Of a stretch of 64,000 bases of DNA, positions 7,182 through 16,042 are shown in pieces. Each line of letters opens with the position of its first letter. Within the stretch, counting starts at the first letter, position 1. This stretch comes from Solibacillus cecembensis (GTDB lineage: Bacteria; Bacillota; Bacilli; Bacillales_A; Planococcaceae). The DNA is taken from the NCBI RefSeq assembly GCF_001439635.1, contig NZ_LMBZ01000016.1, positions 1 to 64,000 of the forward strand. The letters run 5' to 3'. The notes below the pieces were generated by a model. It saw only the letters and a list, made by a program, of their open reading frames with translations. It made no database searches and was not told the origin of the DNA. The translations under genes were made by a program, and so were the position numbers.

Positions 7182-9434
7182 TTAATGAAAAATATCCACT
7201 TCCTTTGATTTTTTCAGCAGTTGATGAGTCCATTTATTTATACGTTCTTTTAGTAATGCGCCAAACGCGATGAAAATGATTGCATAGAACGATAGAAAAG
7301 CAAGATCTTTTGCTGCGCGCTCCCAAACGATTCCGCCGGTTGATTCACGCATGATATCAATAGCATACGTGAACGGTAGGAATGGGCTTATTGCTCCGAA
7401 AAAATCGGGGAGTAGCATCACTGGATACGTTCCACCAGAACCTGCGATTTGTAAGACAAGCATAACAATCGCCATCGCTTTACCAACATCTCCAAAAACA
7501 GAAACGAGGGTGTACACAATGGACATAAACACAACGTTAATGAGCAATCCAAAAATGATAAACCAAAAAGGTTCGCGTATATGAACATTGAGTAACAGAA
7601 GATCGCCACCTACAACGATAAGTGTTTGTAATAGTCCTATGACGCCAAATGTTAACAACCTACCGAAATAGACCTGCCGAGCTGAATACTCTTCGGCATG
7701 CAAATCGGTCGAGAGCAATGAAATCAGCAATAGACAGCCGACCCATAAAGAAAGCACAGTATAAAATGGGGTCATACCTGTCCCGTAATTATCAATGGGG
7801 AATAAGCTATTTTCCTTTAATTGAATCGGTTCTTCAAAGAAACTTTTTTCGGCATTTGGATCATTTTGCAGTAACTGAATGATTTCATTAATATCAATTT
7901 CTCCTTGGATAGTTCGAATCTTGGCCGCTAATTGATTCACTTTTTCAGATATATAAGGATACTCTGCAATCGCTTTTTCAATCGTTTTTTTCGCCTCTGT
8001 CAAGTCATGATTGGAGGTGCCAAGAATTTCCCCCACTTTTGGTAACGTAGATTGAATTTCCACTAGTAATTTTTTTGCTTTTCCTATTGTTCCTTTAGCA
8101 TTCGCGATTTCTTTCTTGACGGTTGGTTCAATCGTAGCGACATACTCCTTCATAAATTGATCTATTTCAACGGATGTATTGGCTGCGATATTTTGTATAT
8201 CGTCAATAGCTTGATGTAATTCAACTGCTTTTCCATTAACGGCATCGTTTACTGTCCGTGCATTCGTTTGTGCCTCTTGTAATAGATTTTTTAGATTATC
8301 TGTTTTCGTAATCGCGTCGTCTAGTTTACCGGCTAAGTTAAGTGAAGAGAGTGATGGTGTTGGTCCGATTTTACTTCCCTGTTCTTTGTCCGCATCATTT
8401 GATAGGTTTTCATCAGATTTATCCCCCTGTTTTGGTAGCTGTTGCACTAAACCTTGCAATTGAACAAGGTCTTGCTTGATGCCATCCACCTTATTAATAC
8501 TTTCAGTCATCCGATAATCAAGTGCTTTTTTTGCCTTGTCAAGTTCTGTGAAATCCAATTGCATGCCTTGTAATTGTTTCAAAAAGTCATTTGCTTCATT
8601 TGAAATTTCACTGACTTTTTTTAAGTCGGCTTTGATTTTTGGAGATAATTTGTCTAGTTTTTCTTCGGCAGTTGTTAGGTAACCAACAGTGTTATTGATT
8701 TGGCCAAGTCCTTCTTCTGTAATTTGTTTTGCTTGTGGTAATTTCCCCTCAGCTAGTTGAATGATTGCTTGGGCATCTGTCGCATCTTTCAATCCGCGTT
8801 TCAATAAATCATTAATCTCAGGTAAGCTTTTTTCAGCGTCAAATACGTAATTCTCGAATTTTTTAATATCGGGCAAGTTTTTTTCTAATTCAAGACCAAG
8901 TGTATTCAGTAAATCAAATATGACGCCATTTACAGTAGAAACGAATTGGCTATTTACTTTATCGACAATGACCGTTGCCCCTTTTTCAGTGATTTTCGGT
9001 GCAATGGAGTTTAATTTTTCATTTACATAGTATTCGATTTCAGCTTTTTTAGGTTCACCAGACACAACTGAAGCGAGTTGTTCCGACAAATTAGTGGGAA
9101 GTATCATGACGGCAAAATAATCTCCAAATTCAACACCTTCCATCGCTTCTTGCCGAGATACAAAATGCCATTCCATCGATGGATTTTCCTTTAGTGTCGA
9201 GACGATTTGTGCACCCGTGTCAATATGTTTACCTTGTAAATCGACTGCTTTATCTTCGTTTACAATAGCAACGGGTAATTTATCGGTCCTGCTATAAGGA
9301 TCTGAAGAAGCGTAAATATTAAGCCATGCGTACAAAGAAGGCAAGAAAATTAAGCCGCCAATTAAGATGGCAGCCACCCAGTTTGTCGAGATGTTACGAA
9401 CATCACGTTTGAAAATAGTGAAAACTTTATGCAT
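7182..9434 (-). CDS. yhgE: YhgE/Pip family membrane protein
   Basis: The 750-residue protein has one N-terminal helix (about residues 20-40) followed by the conserved PSLYAWLNIYASSDPY and LPVAIVNEDKAV motifs of YhgE/Pip proteins. A long extracytoplasmic coiled-coil region spans about residues 190-520, with heptad-like stretches and a Lys/Glu-rich low-complexity segment near 345. Five or six C-terminal helices (about 555-740) resemble ABC-2 permeases. Relatives include the Lactococcus phage-infection protein Pip and are linked to export or adsorption functions; no ATPase is encoded beside it. The start ATG at 9434 has GGAGG just upstream. The gene is monocistronic and converges with the yndJ operon at a shared terminator. 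Confidence 0.88.
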   Translation of the reverse strand: MHKVFTIFKRDVRNISTNWVAAILIGGLIFLPSLYAWLNIYASSDPYSRTDKLPVAIVNEDKAVDLQGKHIDTGAQIVSTLKENPSMEWHFVSRQEAMEGVEFGDYFAVMILPTNLSEQLASVVSGEPKKAEIEYYVNEKLNSIAPKITEKGATVIVDKVNSQFVSTVNGVIFDLLNTLGLELEKNLPDIKKFENYVFDAEKSLPEINDLLKRGLKDATDAQAIIQLAEGKLPQAKQITEEGLGQINNTVGYLTTAEEKLDKLSPKIKADLKKVSEISNEANDFLKQLQGMQLDFTELDKAKKALDYRMTESINKVDGIKQDLVQLQGLVQQLPKQGDKSDENLSNDADKEQGSKIGPTPSLSSLNLAGKLDDAITKTDNLKNLLQEAQTNARTVNDAVNGKAVELHQAIDDIQNIAANTSVEIDQFMKEYVATIEPTVKKEIANAKGTIGKAKKLLVEIQSTLPKVGEILGTSNHDLTEAKKTIEKAIAEYPYISEKVNQLAAKIRTIQGEIDINEIIQLLQNDPNAEKSFFEEPIQLKENSLFPIDNYGTGMTPFYTVLSLWVGCLLLISLLSTDLHAEEYSARQVYFGRLLTFGVIGLLQTLIVVGGDLLLLNVHIREPFWFIIFGLLINVVFMSIVYTLVSVFGDVGKAMAIVMLVLQIAGSGGTYPVMLLPDFFGAISPFLPFTYAIDIMRESTGGIVWERAAKDLAFLSFYAIIFIAFGALLKERINKWTHQLLKKSKEVDIFH

Positions 9435-9571
9435 TGGTTTGCCTCCTTACATCAGAAAATTTATCTACATCGACACTATATGGCATTGTAAAAAAGTCTC
9501 CAAGTTAAATGATGTTTATAAGATGTATCATATCCAAAACCGCTTGTATTGAACCTCAGTCTGTTGATTAA

Positions 9572-9682
9572 GCGTACTCAATAAATGATGGAGGTAATGC
9601 AAAAGGTGAATATATCTATGAGGTATTAGCAAAATGGTCAAATGGTGAATTGTCCTATACATTTGTAGTTGAAGTACGTTAA
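9572..9682 (+). pseudogene. 3' remnant of a secreted or lipoprotein gene
   Basis: The frame reads a stretch containing NAKGEYIYEVLAKWSNG and ends ELSYTFVVEVR then TAA at 9680-9682. It is immediately preceded by a stop (9569-9571) and has no start. Such beta-strand tails end several Bacillales lipoproteins. I read it as the last 36 codons of a deleted gene. The family is not identified. Confidence 0.4.
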
Positions 9683-9702
9683 CTAAGAAATATTGTATTG
9701 CC

Positions 9703-9736
9703 CTTGTTCAACGAATGGGGGCTTTAGTCAAACAAG
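9703..9736. repeat. Hairpin with conserved loop, copy 1
   Basis: CTTGTTCAAC (9703-9712) and GTCAAACAAG (9727-9736) form an imperfect stem around the loop GAATGGGGGCTTTA. The loop recurs as GAATGGAGGCTTTA at 38385-38398 inside a perfect 13-base stem. Confidence 0.6.
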
Positions 9737-9846
9737 AAATTAATCATAATAGTAACAACGGGATATGGCACTGGTGTAAAAGAAGAAGTGTATATCTTTG
9801 GATTTAAAATAGATTAAAAGTAGCTATATAGGTATCTGCAATTAGT

Positions 9847-10076
9847 ATGGCGCTACTAGTTCAGATAATCGTCTATGGCTCTATATATTTAAGGTTTGAG
9901 TAGGCGACATCTTGAGCCTTGAATTAGAATCAGAAGACGAAACAATTCCTTTTGCAGGAGCATTTATGATATTGATAATTGCATTAAATGCAATTATCAT
10001 GTTTGTTATAGGTGTCATTTTAAATGTTTATACATTTGTTAGAAATAAACAAAAAGACAAAAAGAGTCATGTGTAA
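9847..10076 (+). pseudogene. Remnant of a small membrane protein gene
   Basis: ATG at 9847 opens a hydrophobic frame (MALLVQIIVYGSIYLRFE) stopping at 9901-9903. In another register, from about 9912 to the TAA at 10074-10076, the sequence reads ETIPFAGAFMILIIALNA and a further membrane helix with a basic tail KQKDKKSHV. Together they make a coherent two-helix protein broken by a frameshift near 9900. The family is unknown. Confidence 0.4.
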
Positions 10077-10157
10077 TAAGAGAACACAAGTTTTATTGAT
10101 TTTTACAACCTGTGCAGAATATATTTGATCACTGCCGCTAATTGGAGGAACAAAACA

Positions 10158-10598
10158 TTGTTAATAACAAGTCAAATTGAGATACAAGCCCCTATTGAGG
10201 TAGTTTTCTCATATTTAGAAGATAATGATAAACAAAAAGAATGGATGACAGGATTAGAAGGAACGGAATATGTAACGGATTTTGATAGTAGTAATCCGGT
10301 TGGAGTTAAGTTTAAGCAAAAGTTAAAAGAAGGAAACCGTATTCAAGAATATGAAGGGCAAGTTACTGCGTACACAAAAAATAATAATTTAAGTATTCAA
10401 ATGGATCACCCTTCTTTCTTAATTAATGTTTCGTATAGCCTTAAAGAAATTAGTGCTCATTCCAGTATGCTTTATATTGCAGAAGAAGTAACGCCTAAAA
10501 CGGTTTCAGGAAATATCTTAAGTATTCTATTTCGTGTATTTATGAAAAAGGGCTTAGAGAAACAAATGATGGCATTGAAACAGTGCGCGGAAAAGTAA
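10158..10598 (+). CDS. SRPBCC family protein
   Basis: The 146-residue product starts at TTG 10158, preceded by GGAGG at 10144-10148. An earlier in-frame TTG at 10125 lacks a ribosome binding site. The opening pattern SQIEIQAPIEVVFSYLEDNDKQKEWMTG, the central DFDSSNPVGVKFKQKL and the C-terminal amphipathic helix FMKKGLEKQMMALKQC are typical of polyketide-cyclase/START-like SRPBCC proteins, which bind hydrophobic ligands. No specific ligand or pathway can be inferred. It lies alone among gene remnants, with no transcription partner. Confidence 0.8.
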   Translation: MLITSQIEIQAPIEVVFSYLEDNDKQKEWMTGLEGTEYVTDFDSSNPVGVKFKQKLKEGNRIQEYEGQVTAYTKNNNLSIQMDHPSFLINVSYSLKEISAHSSMLYIAEEVTPKTVSGNILSILFRVFMKKGLEKQMMALKQCAEK

Positions 10599-10662
10599 TA
10601 ATGATATTTTTAACACACGTATTGATTAACCAAAACCATCCAGTATTTCCTTAATAAAGTTC

Positions 10663-10857
10663 CTAATGAAATTCGAGTATTTCTCCTAAATCAACCTGGG
10701 GGAATCCATCCTTCATCAATTCTAAGTTGAGTAAGAGGTGTGCTGTGCGGCCATTGCCATCAATAAATGGATGAATACCTACAAAAATGGCATGTAACAT
10801 TACACCACGCTCAACTAGATGTAAGATTTGTTCTTCTGTTTTATACCACTGCATCAT
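10663..10857 (-). pseudogene. Truncated Fic/Doc toxin remnant
   Basis: The 64-codon frame carries the Fic core HPFIDGNGRT, the HPFx[DE]GNGR motif that binds ATP and the target in Fic AMP-transferases, followed by AHLLLNLELMKDGFP. Fic proteins are normally about 200 residues or more. The N-terminal part is missing and the C-terminus diverges after GFP, so this is a fragment with both sides deleted or shifted. The antitoxin-like gene just upstream on the same strand is also broken, so the pair is a dead toxin-antitoxin unit. Confidence 0.8.
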
Positions 10858-10899
10858 TCATTGAAATCGCCCCTTCACGTTTAATATAAGTTTTTTCTT

Positions 10900-11108
10900 T
10901 TATATAGCGTCATCATCATTTACCGCACGAAAAGTTGTCCATCCAGTATTAATTGTCGCTCCTTTAAATTCCTTCAATAAATTTTGTCCGCTGAATCCTT
11001 TTTCAATTAAACTCGCCAACAACTGCTCTGCAAATCATCAGGGATTTTATGAACTGGTTTAATGAGAAGACCACCATCGACTAATTCAACCATTACTTCT
11101 TCCTTCAT
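10900..11108 (-). pseudogene. Frameshifted AbrB/MazE-type antitoxin
   Basis: From ATG at 11108 the frame reads MKEEVMVELVDGGLLIKPVH then KIPDD and runs into a stop. Adding one base near 11031 restores AEQLLASLIEKGFSGQNLLK and an acidic tail ending at 10900-10902, about 69 residues in all. The VELVDGGLLIKPVHKIPDD pattern is the swapped-hairpin AbrB DNA-binding fold of Fic-linked antitoxins. A GAAGGGGCG site follows before the Fic remnant, consistent with an antitoxin-toxin operon. Confidence 0.65.
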
Positions 11109-11264
11109 AGTATTTAAAGTTTATATAGCTTTTTTCTCAAGTTTGAAAGAGGTTGTATAGAAAAGGATTCTTCATATCAATTGAATAGTATGAGTTTTAA
11201 ATATTTCTAGATTAATTATGGATTAAATATCCTAACAAGGCATAACTTAACAGTAACACTTACT
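11109..11264. other. Leader region of the carbohydrate operon
   Basis: This AT-rich stretch carries no gene. No clear -35/-10 pair could be fixed, although the promoter of the 11.3-19.5 kb operon must lie near here. Confidence 0.25.
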
Positions 11265-11278
11265 TGTAAGCGCTTTAG
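11265..11278 (+). promoter_or_regulatory. Catabolite-responsive element (cre-like)
   Basis: TGTAAGCGCTTTAG matches the CcpA consensus TGWAANCGNTWWCA at 12 of 14 positions, with a symmetrical AAGCGCTT core, 65-78 bases before the solute-binding protein gene. CcpA repression when preferred sugars are present is inferred. Confidence 0.6.
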
Positions 11279-11342
11279 AGTGGTGTTTAAAAAATATAGG
11301 GGGATTAGTAGAAATGTATAAAAATAATGGGGTGAGAAAGTT

Positions 11343-12632
11343 ATGAGTGGACTAAAAAAATTACTGTTTGTATCAATGATGTTTATTTTAGTTTTAGGTA
11401 CCTTAGCTGCGTGTAATAATACAAAAGAAACTGTAAAGGAAAAGGAAGTTGATCCTCCGAAAGAAAAGAAGGAGGAAACAACGACTGTCGAGTTTTGGAC
11501 GATTTCTCTTCAACCGACATTTAATGATTACTTTATTGATTTAATAGCTAATTATGAGTCAGAGAATCCAGGTGTAAAAATTGATTGGAAAGACTTCCCG
11601 TATGACGCAATCCAAAATAAATTGTTAACAAGCATTGCGAGTAAGCAAGCACCGGATGTTGTCAATTTAAATACTGAATTGGCAAGTCAAATGGCTTCAA
11701 AAGGTGCATTAACAGACTTTAATAAACAATTAACAGAAGAACAGCGAAGTATCTATTTTGACGGAATCTACAATTCTACAGTAGTTGATAATGGTGCATA
11801 TGCATTGCCTTGGTATACAGGAATTCCAGTGCTTTATATCAACACAGACTTAGTAGAAAAAGCTGGACTAGATATAAAAGCTCCTCCACAAACAAAAGCA
11901 GATTTGGCTAACTGGGGGAAACAAATTCAAGAAAAGACGGGTTCTTTCGGTTATGTTTTCACGATGGAAACGCGCTCTATTCTTGAAGAAGGGTTCAAAG
12001 TGGCTGAAGGAGGAAAAGCTGCATTTAATAATGATGAAGTAAAAGCGTATATCCAAAGCAATATAGAGCTAATTAAAGATGGGGTTATTCCTAAGGATAT
12101 TCCTGCATTCGCCCAACAAGTTCAACTATTTGGTAGTGAGCAAGTAGCGATGATGATCTCTAGTTCATCATTTATTAATCAATTAAAAACGGCTTCACCA
12201 GATGTATACAAGAAAACGATTGCCGTGCCAGCACCACTTGGAAAAGCAGGTATTCGTTTTACGAACTCTATGAATCTAGTTGTACCAAATGCTTCTGATA
12301 ATGCTGAAGCAGCAACTGCATTTGCACACTATGTAACAAACGACGCAAATCAATTGGCTTTCTCTAAAGTAGCAAATACGCTGCCTTCAACGAAAGCAGC
12401 TGCGAAGGATGAATTCTTCTATCAAAACGATGGAACATTAGAGGGACAAGCAAAAACAGCATCTGTTGAAAGTTTAGATAAAGCGTCAGACTTTTACCTA
12501 GGTATTGAAAATGCGAATGATGTAAATAAAGCCTTTAATAAGCGCCTGCAAAATATCTATATTAATGATCAAGATCTTAATACTGAATTGGATGCAGCTG
12601 AAAAAGAAATTAACGATATCTTAAGTCGCTAA
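11343..12632 (+). CDS. Sugar ABC transporter substrate-binding lipoprotein
   Basis: The 429-residue protein has a lipoprotein signal with lipobox LAAC (Cys24), a Lys/Glu-rich linker (about residues 28-48), and a family-1 extracellular solute-binding fold. Features include VEFWTISLQPTFNDYFIDLI near 50-70, ALPWYTGIPVLYIN near 152 and a C-terminal helical part. It would capture an oligosaccharide or glycoconjugate at the cell surface and pass it to the two permeases encoded next. No ATPase is encoded in the operon, so a shared MsmX-type ATPase is inferred. The ATG at 11343 follows GGGGTGAG. It is the first gene of a seven-gene unit behind a cre-like site. Confidence 0.9.
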   Translation: MSGLKKLLFVSMMFILVLGTLAACNNTKETVKEKEVDPPKEKKEETTTVEFWTISLQPTFNDYFIDLIANYESENPGVKIDWKDFPYDAIQNKLLTSIASKQAPDVVNLNTELASQMASKGALTDFNKQLTEEQRSIYFDGIYNSTVVDNGAYALPWYTGIPVLYINTDLVEKAGLDIKAPPQTKADLANWGKQIQEKTGSFGYVFTMETRSILEEGFKVAEGGKAAFNNDEVKAYIQSNIELIKDGVIPKDIPAFAQQVQLFGSEQVAMMISSSSFINQLKTASPDVYKKTIAVPAPLGKAGIRFTNSMNLVVPNASDNAEAATAFAHYVTNDANQLAFSKVANTLPSTKAAAKDEFFYQNDGTLEGQAKTASVESLDKASDFYLGIENANDVNKAFNKRLQNIYINDQDLNTELDAAEKEINDILSR

Positions 12633-12691
12633 AGAAGAAAAAATGAATGGGTAGATGCATTTCTACCCATTTTCGATAGGAGTGGAGCCCT

Positions 12692-13591
12692 TTGAAACGG
12701 AAAAGAGTTGCGAAATTAAGTAGATTTTCAGAGGTCCAAACTGCATGGTTATTTATGGGTCCAGGATTAATATTGCTCGCTCTTTTTACCTTTTGGCCCA
12801 TTATTTATAGTGTCCCTCTAGCCTTTACAAATTATTCGGTGATCGGTGAAACAAGTTTTGTAGGCTTTGAAAACTTTAAACGGGCATTTTCTGATATCAA
12901 TTTTATTGCATCTGTTAAAAATTCACTGTTATACATGATTATTGTTCCTTTTATTCAAATTTTATCGATACTCATGGCGATATTAGTCAATCGAAAAATC
13001 GCGGGGATTAAGTTTTTCCGTGCTGCCTTTTATATTCCCGTCGTTACTTCGATGGTTGCGGTTTCGATTATTTGGGGTTGGTTAATGAGTTCAAATGGGG
13101 TTTTGAACTACATACTACTGTCTATTGGCATTGTAAATGAAAAAATCAATTGGTTATCTGATAAGGACACTGCACTTTGGGCATTAATGTTTATTACCCT
13201 GTGGAAAGGGTTGGGCTATTATATGATGATTTATCTTGCAGGCTTGCAGGCAGTTCCTACAGACTGCATTGAGGCAGCGAAGATTGATGGGGCAAGCAAC
13301 TTCCAAGTCATTAGAAAAATCACCATACCTTTATTAAAACCATATGTGTTTTTCTGCACATTGATTTCCCTCATGTCAGCGATACGTGTGTTTGATGAAG
13401 TATTTGTCCTAACATCTGGGGGGCCTGGGAATGAAACGTTAACGAGTAGCCTCTATATTTACCAACAAGGATTCGAAGTATTTGAATTTGGCTATTCATC
13501 CGCATTAGGGTTAATTATTAGTTTTATTATTATGTTCTTTAGTATTTTCATCTTCCTATTTAATAAGAAGGGTGGTGTAAATCCATATTGA
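12692..13591 (+). CDS. Sugar ABC transporter permease, MalF type
   Basis: The 299-residue protein has six membrane helices and the cytoplasmic EAA loop IEAAKIDGASNFQVIRKITI near residue 195, the docking site for the ATPase. Its short N-terminus and length fit MalF-like permeases of CUT1 carbohydrate transporters. The start is TTG 12692, preceded by AGGAGTGG. It follows the binding protein by 59 bases and overlaps the second permease start. An imperfect stem (TGGGTAGATGCATTTCTACCCA, about 12648-12670) in the preceding gap may stabilise or attenuate the transcript after the binding-protein gene. Confidence 0.92.
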   Translation: MKRKRVAKLSRFSEVQTAWLFMGPGLILLALFTFWPIIYSVPLAFTNYSVIGETSFVGFENFKRAFSDINFIASVKNSLLYMIIVPFIQILSILMAILVNRKIAGIKFFRAAFYIPVVTSMVAVSIIWGWLMSSNGVLNYILLSIGIVNEKINWLSDKDTALWALMFITLWKGLGYYMMIYLAGLQAVPTDCIEAAKIDGASNFQVIRKITIPLLKPYVFFCTLISLMSAIRVFDEVFVLTSGGPGNETLTSSLYIYQQGFEVFEFGYSSALGLIISFIIMFFSIFIFLFNKKGGVNPY

Positions 13592-14436
13592 TGGATAAAG
13601 CGATGAAAAATAGAAAAGTACTAAAAGCGATTCAAAATAAATTCCTTATTTATATCCCGTTAACACTATTTGCTCTTTTGATGATGGGACCATTCCTTTG
13701 GTTATTAAGTGTTTCGTTAATGCCTGGAAAAAATGTATTTGCTTTTCCACCTGCTATATTCCCTACATTTATTGACTTTAAAAATTATGTAGATGTTTGG
13801 CGGTATATGGATTTTCTTAAATACATATGGAATACAGTCATTATCACATTCTTTGGTGTGGTATTCAGTATTTTATTATGTAGTTTAACCGCATATCCAT
13901 TAGCTATCTTTAAGTTTAAAGGGAAGAATATTATTTTTGTAGCGTTGATTGCTACGATGATTATCCCTGCCGCTGCGGGTCTAGTTGTCAATTATTTAAC
14001 AATAAATAAGCTCGGTTTAATCAATACATTTACTGGTGTGGTACTTCCAAGCCTCGTAACAGTTTTTAATGTCTTCCTATTTAGGCAGGCATTTATGGGT
14101 ATTCCTAGCGACATTAGGGATTCTGGAAAGATGGATGGTGCCTCTGAATTTCGTATTTGGTGGCAACTAATGATGCCGATGATAAAACCAGCGATTGCTG
14201 TTGTTGCCTTATTCGAATTTATGGCAAGTTGGAACAGTTTTTTATGGCCAATTATTGTATTGAATACAGACAAGTATCCATTAGCTTCTGCTTTAAGTAC
14301 CCTAAATGGACAGTTTTCTTTTAACTTTGGATGGATAGCTGCTGGGACAGTGATCTCTGTTCTTCCGATTATTATCGTATTTTTGTTAACTCAAAAATAC
14401 TTTATGGAAGGCATTTCAGGTGCTATAAAAGGATAG
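13591..14436 (+). CDS. Sugar ABC transporter permease, MalG type
   Basis: The 281-residue protein has six helices. The EAA-loop segment DIRDSGKMDGASEFRIWWQL (about residues 172-191) has the canonical glycine spacing of MalG-like CUT1 permeases. The ATG at 13591 overlaps the TGA of the preceding permease gene; an upstream TTG at 13588 is also in frame but badly spaced from the GGGTGGTG site. With the MalF-type partner it forms the membrane channel. The sugar specificity cannot be read from the sequence. Confidence 0.92.
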   Translation: MDKAMKNRKVLKAIQNKFLIYIPLTLFALLMMGPFLWLLSVSLMPGKNVFAFPPAIFPTFIDFKNYVDVWRYMDFLKYIWNTVIITFFGVVFSILLCSLTAYPLAIFKFKGKNIIFVALIATMIIPAAAGLVVNYLTINKLGLINTFTGVVLPSLVTVFNVFLFRQAFMGIPSDIRDSGKMDGASEFRIWWQLMMPMIKPAIAVVALFEFMASWNSFLWPIIVLNTDKYPLASALSTLNGQFSFNFGWIAAGTVISVLPIIIVFLLTQKYFMEGISGAIKG

Positions 14437-14481
14437 GTAATTTGCTGATTTTAAAAACGTCGATTACGAGGGGATGTATAC

Positions 14482-16026
14482 ATGCAAAAAATTGTTTATG
14501 TTCCATTAGATGAGCGACCATGTAATTATTCTTTTCCAAACCTTTTAACCGATCAAACGGAAGTAAATCTCGTACGCCCTAGTTTAAATTTAATGGGGGA
14601 GAAAAAGAAACCAGGGGACACAGAACAACTATGGGATTGGTTATATAAGGAGTCTATGGATGCAGATGGTCTTATTCTTTCAATAGATACATTATTATTT
14701 GGCGGAATTATCCCTTCAAGACTGCATCAACTGTCGTTAGAGGATTGCGAAAAAATACTAAACAAGCTTTCGAGAATCAAAGCGTGTAACTCAAAAGTAA
14801 AAATATATGCTTTTAATCTAATTATGAGATGTCCTCAGTATTCTAGTAATGATGAAGAACCCGATTACTATGAGCACTGGGGAAAAGAAATTTTCCGGTA
14901 CGGCGAACTTTCACATTTAATAGCGGCTAACCTCGCATCATTGGAGGAGAAAATGGAATGTAAAGCATTAAATGGTCAATTGCCTAAAGAGCATGTTGAA
15001 GATTATTTAGCGAGAAGAAAGATTAATGTCGGTGTCAATCAGCTAGTACTTGAATATGTAAAAAGTGGAATCATTGATTTCCTTATTATTCCGCAAGATG
15101 ATTCGGCTCCTTATGGTTGGACAGCTATGGACCAACAAGCCGTTAGAGGAGCGATTGCAGCACATAATTTAGAACTAAATGTTTATATGTATCCAGGTGC
15201 GGATGAAGTTGGTTGCACTTTACTTGCAAGAATGTTGAATGTTTTTCAAGATAACAGACCGTTAATTTATCCGGTATTTTCAAGTATTCAAGGACAAGCC
15301 ATTACGCCACTATACGAAGACAGGCCATTATTTGAGACACTTAAATATCAAATAATTGCTGTAGGGGGACTGATGACGACAAATATGCAAGAAGCGAATC
15401 TTGTTTTATTTGTGAATACACCTGTAGAGCCAATGGTGGAGGCTGCCAGTCAAGGGGATCTGAGCTCAGCTTATCAAGTGAATCGAAATTTGATTGATTT
15501 TGTGGAGCAGCTTGAATTCACAGTGAAGAAACGAACGATTCCTTGTATCGTAGCGGATGTAGCTTTCGCAAATGGTTCAGACTTAGAACTTGTAAAACTT
15601 ATGAAAAGTAAAAAACTTCTTTTCTCATTGGCGGGATATGCAGGTTGGAATACTAGCTCCAATTCATTAGGAACAGCCATTGCACAGGGGATGTTTTACA
15701 ATGTTTTTGGCGAATCACAAGCTCATCGCGATTTTTTAGCATTGCGCTATGTAGAAGATGCGGGATATTGCAGTTATGTAAGAAATGATGTAACGAATAA
15801 TCGATTACCGGAGCTAGGTTACGATTACTTCCGTGTGGATGGCAAAAAAGGTGTCGTTGCTAACATTGTGCAATCACAACTCACTTCATTTATACAAGCG
15901 CATCTAAACGATGATGAAAATAGCATACAAATCAAGGAATGTTTAATGCCATGGAGCCGGATGTTTGAAGTTGGCTTAACGGTTGAACATAGCAAATTGG
16001 CAGGGAATAAGAAAGGTACTGAATAA
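14482..16026 (+). CDS. DUF4127 family protein
   Basis: The 514-residue soluble protein begins with KIVYVPLDERPCNYSFP (about residues 3-19), the hallmark of DUF4127, and contains DGLILSIDTLLFGGIIPSR near 54-73 and FLIIPQDDSAPYG near 204-216. There is no signal peptide, so it acts in the cytoplasm. The family has no established reaction. Conserved acidic and histidine-containing motifs around residues 8-16 and 209-212 could hold an active site, but that is inference. It lies between permeases and an FAD oxidoreductase, so processing of the imported compound is the likely role. The ATG at 14482 follows GAGGGG. Confidence 0.85.
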   Translation: MQKIVYVPLDERPCNYSFPNLLTDQTEVNLVRPSLNLMGEKKKPGDTEQLWDWLYKESMDADGLILSIDTLLFGGIIPSRLHQLSLEDCEKILNKLSRIKACNSKVKIYAFNLIMRCPQYSSNDEEPDYYEHWGKEIFRYGELSHLIAANLASLEEKMECKALNGQLPKEHVEDYLARRKINVGVNQLVLEYVKSGIIDFLIIPQDDSAPYGWTAMDQQAVRGAIAAHNLELNVYMYPGADEVGCTLLARMLNVFQDNRPLIYPVFSSIQGQAITPLYEDRPLFETLKYQIIAVGGLMTTNMQEANLVLFVNTPVEPMVEAASQGDLSSAYQVNRNLIDFVEQLEFTVKKRTIPCIVADVAFANGSDLELVKLMKSKKLLFSLAGYAGWNTSSNSLGTAIAQGMFYNVFGESQAHRDFLALRYVEDAGYCSYVRNDVTNNRLPELGYDYFRVDGKKGVVANIVQSQLTSFIQAHLNDDENSIQIKECLMPWSRMFEVGLTVEHSKLAGNKKGTE

Positions 16027-16042
16027 AAGGGGTTGCTTCTAT

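Noticed and set aside
6847..7233. A 128-codon minus-strand frame across the terminator and the YhgE end
   Set aside because: It runs through a perfect hairpin and overlaps the YhgE coding end in another frame; no binding site or domain sense.
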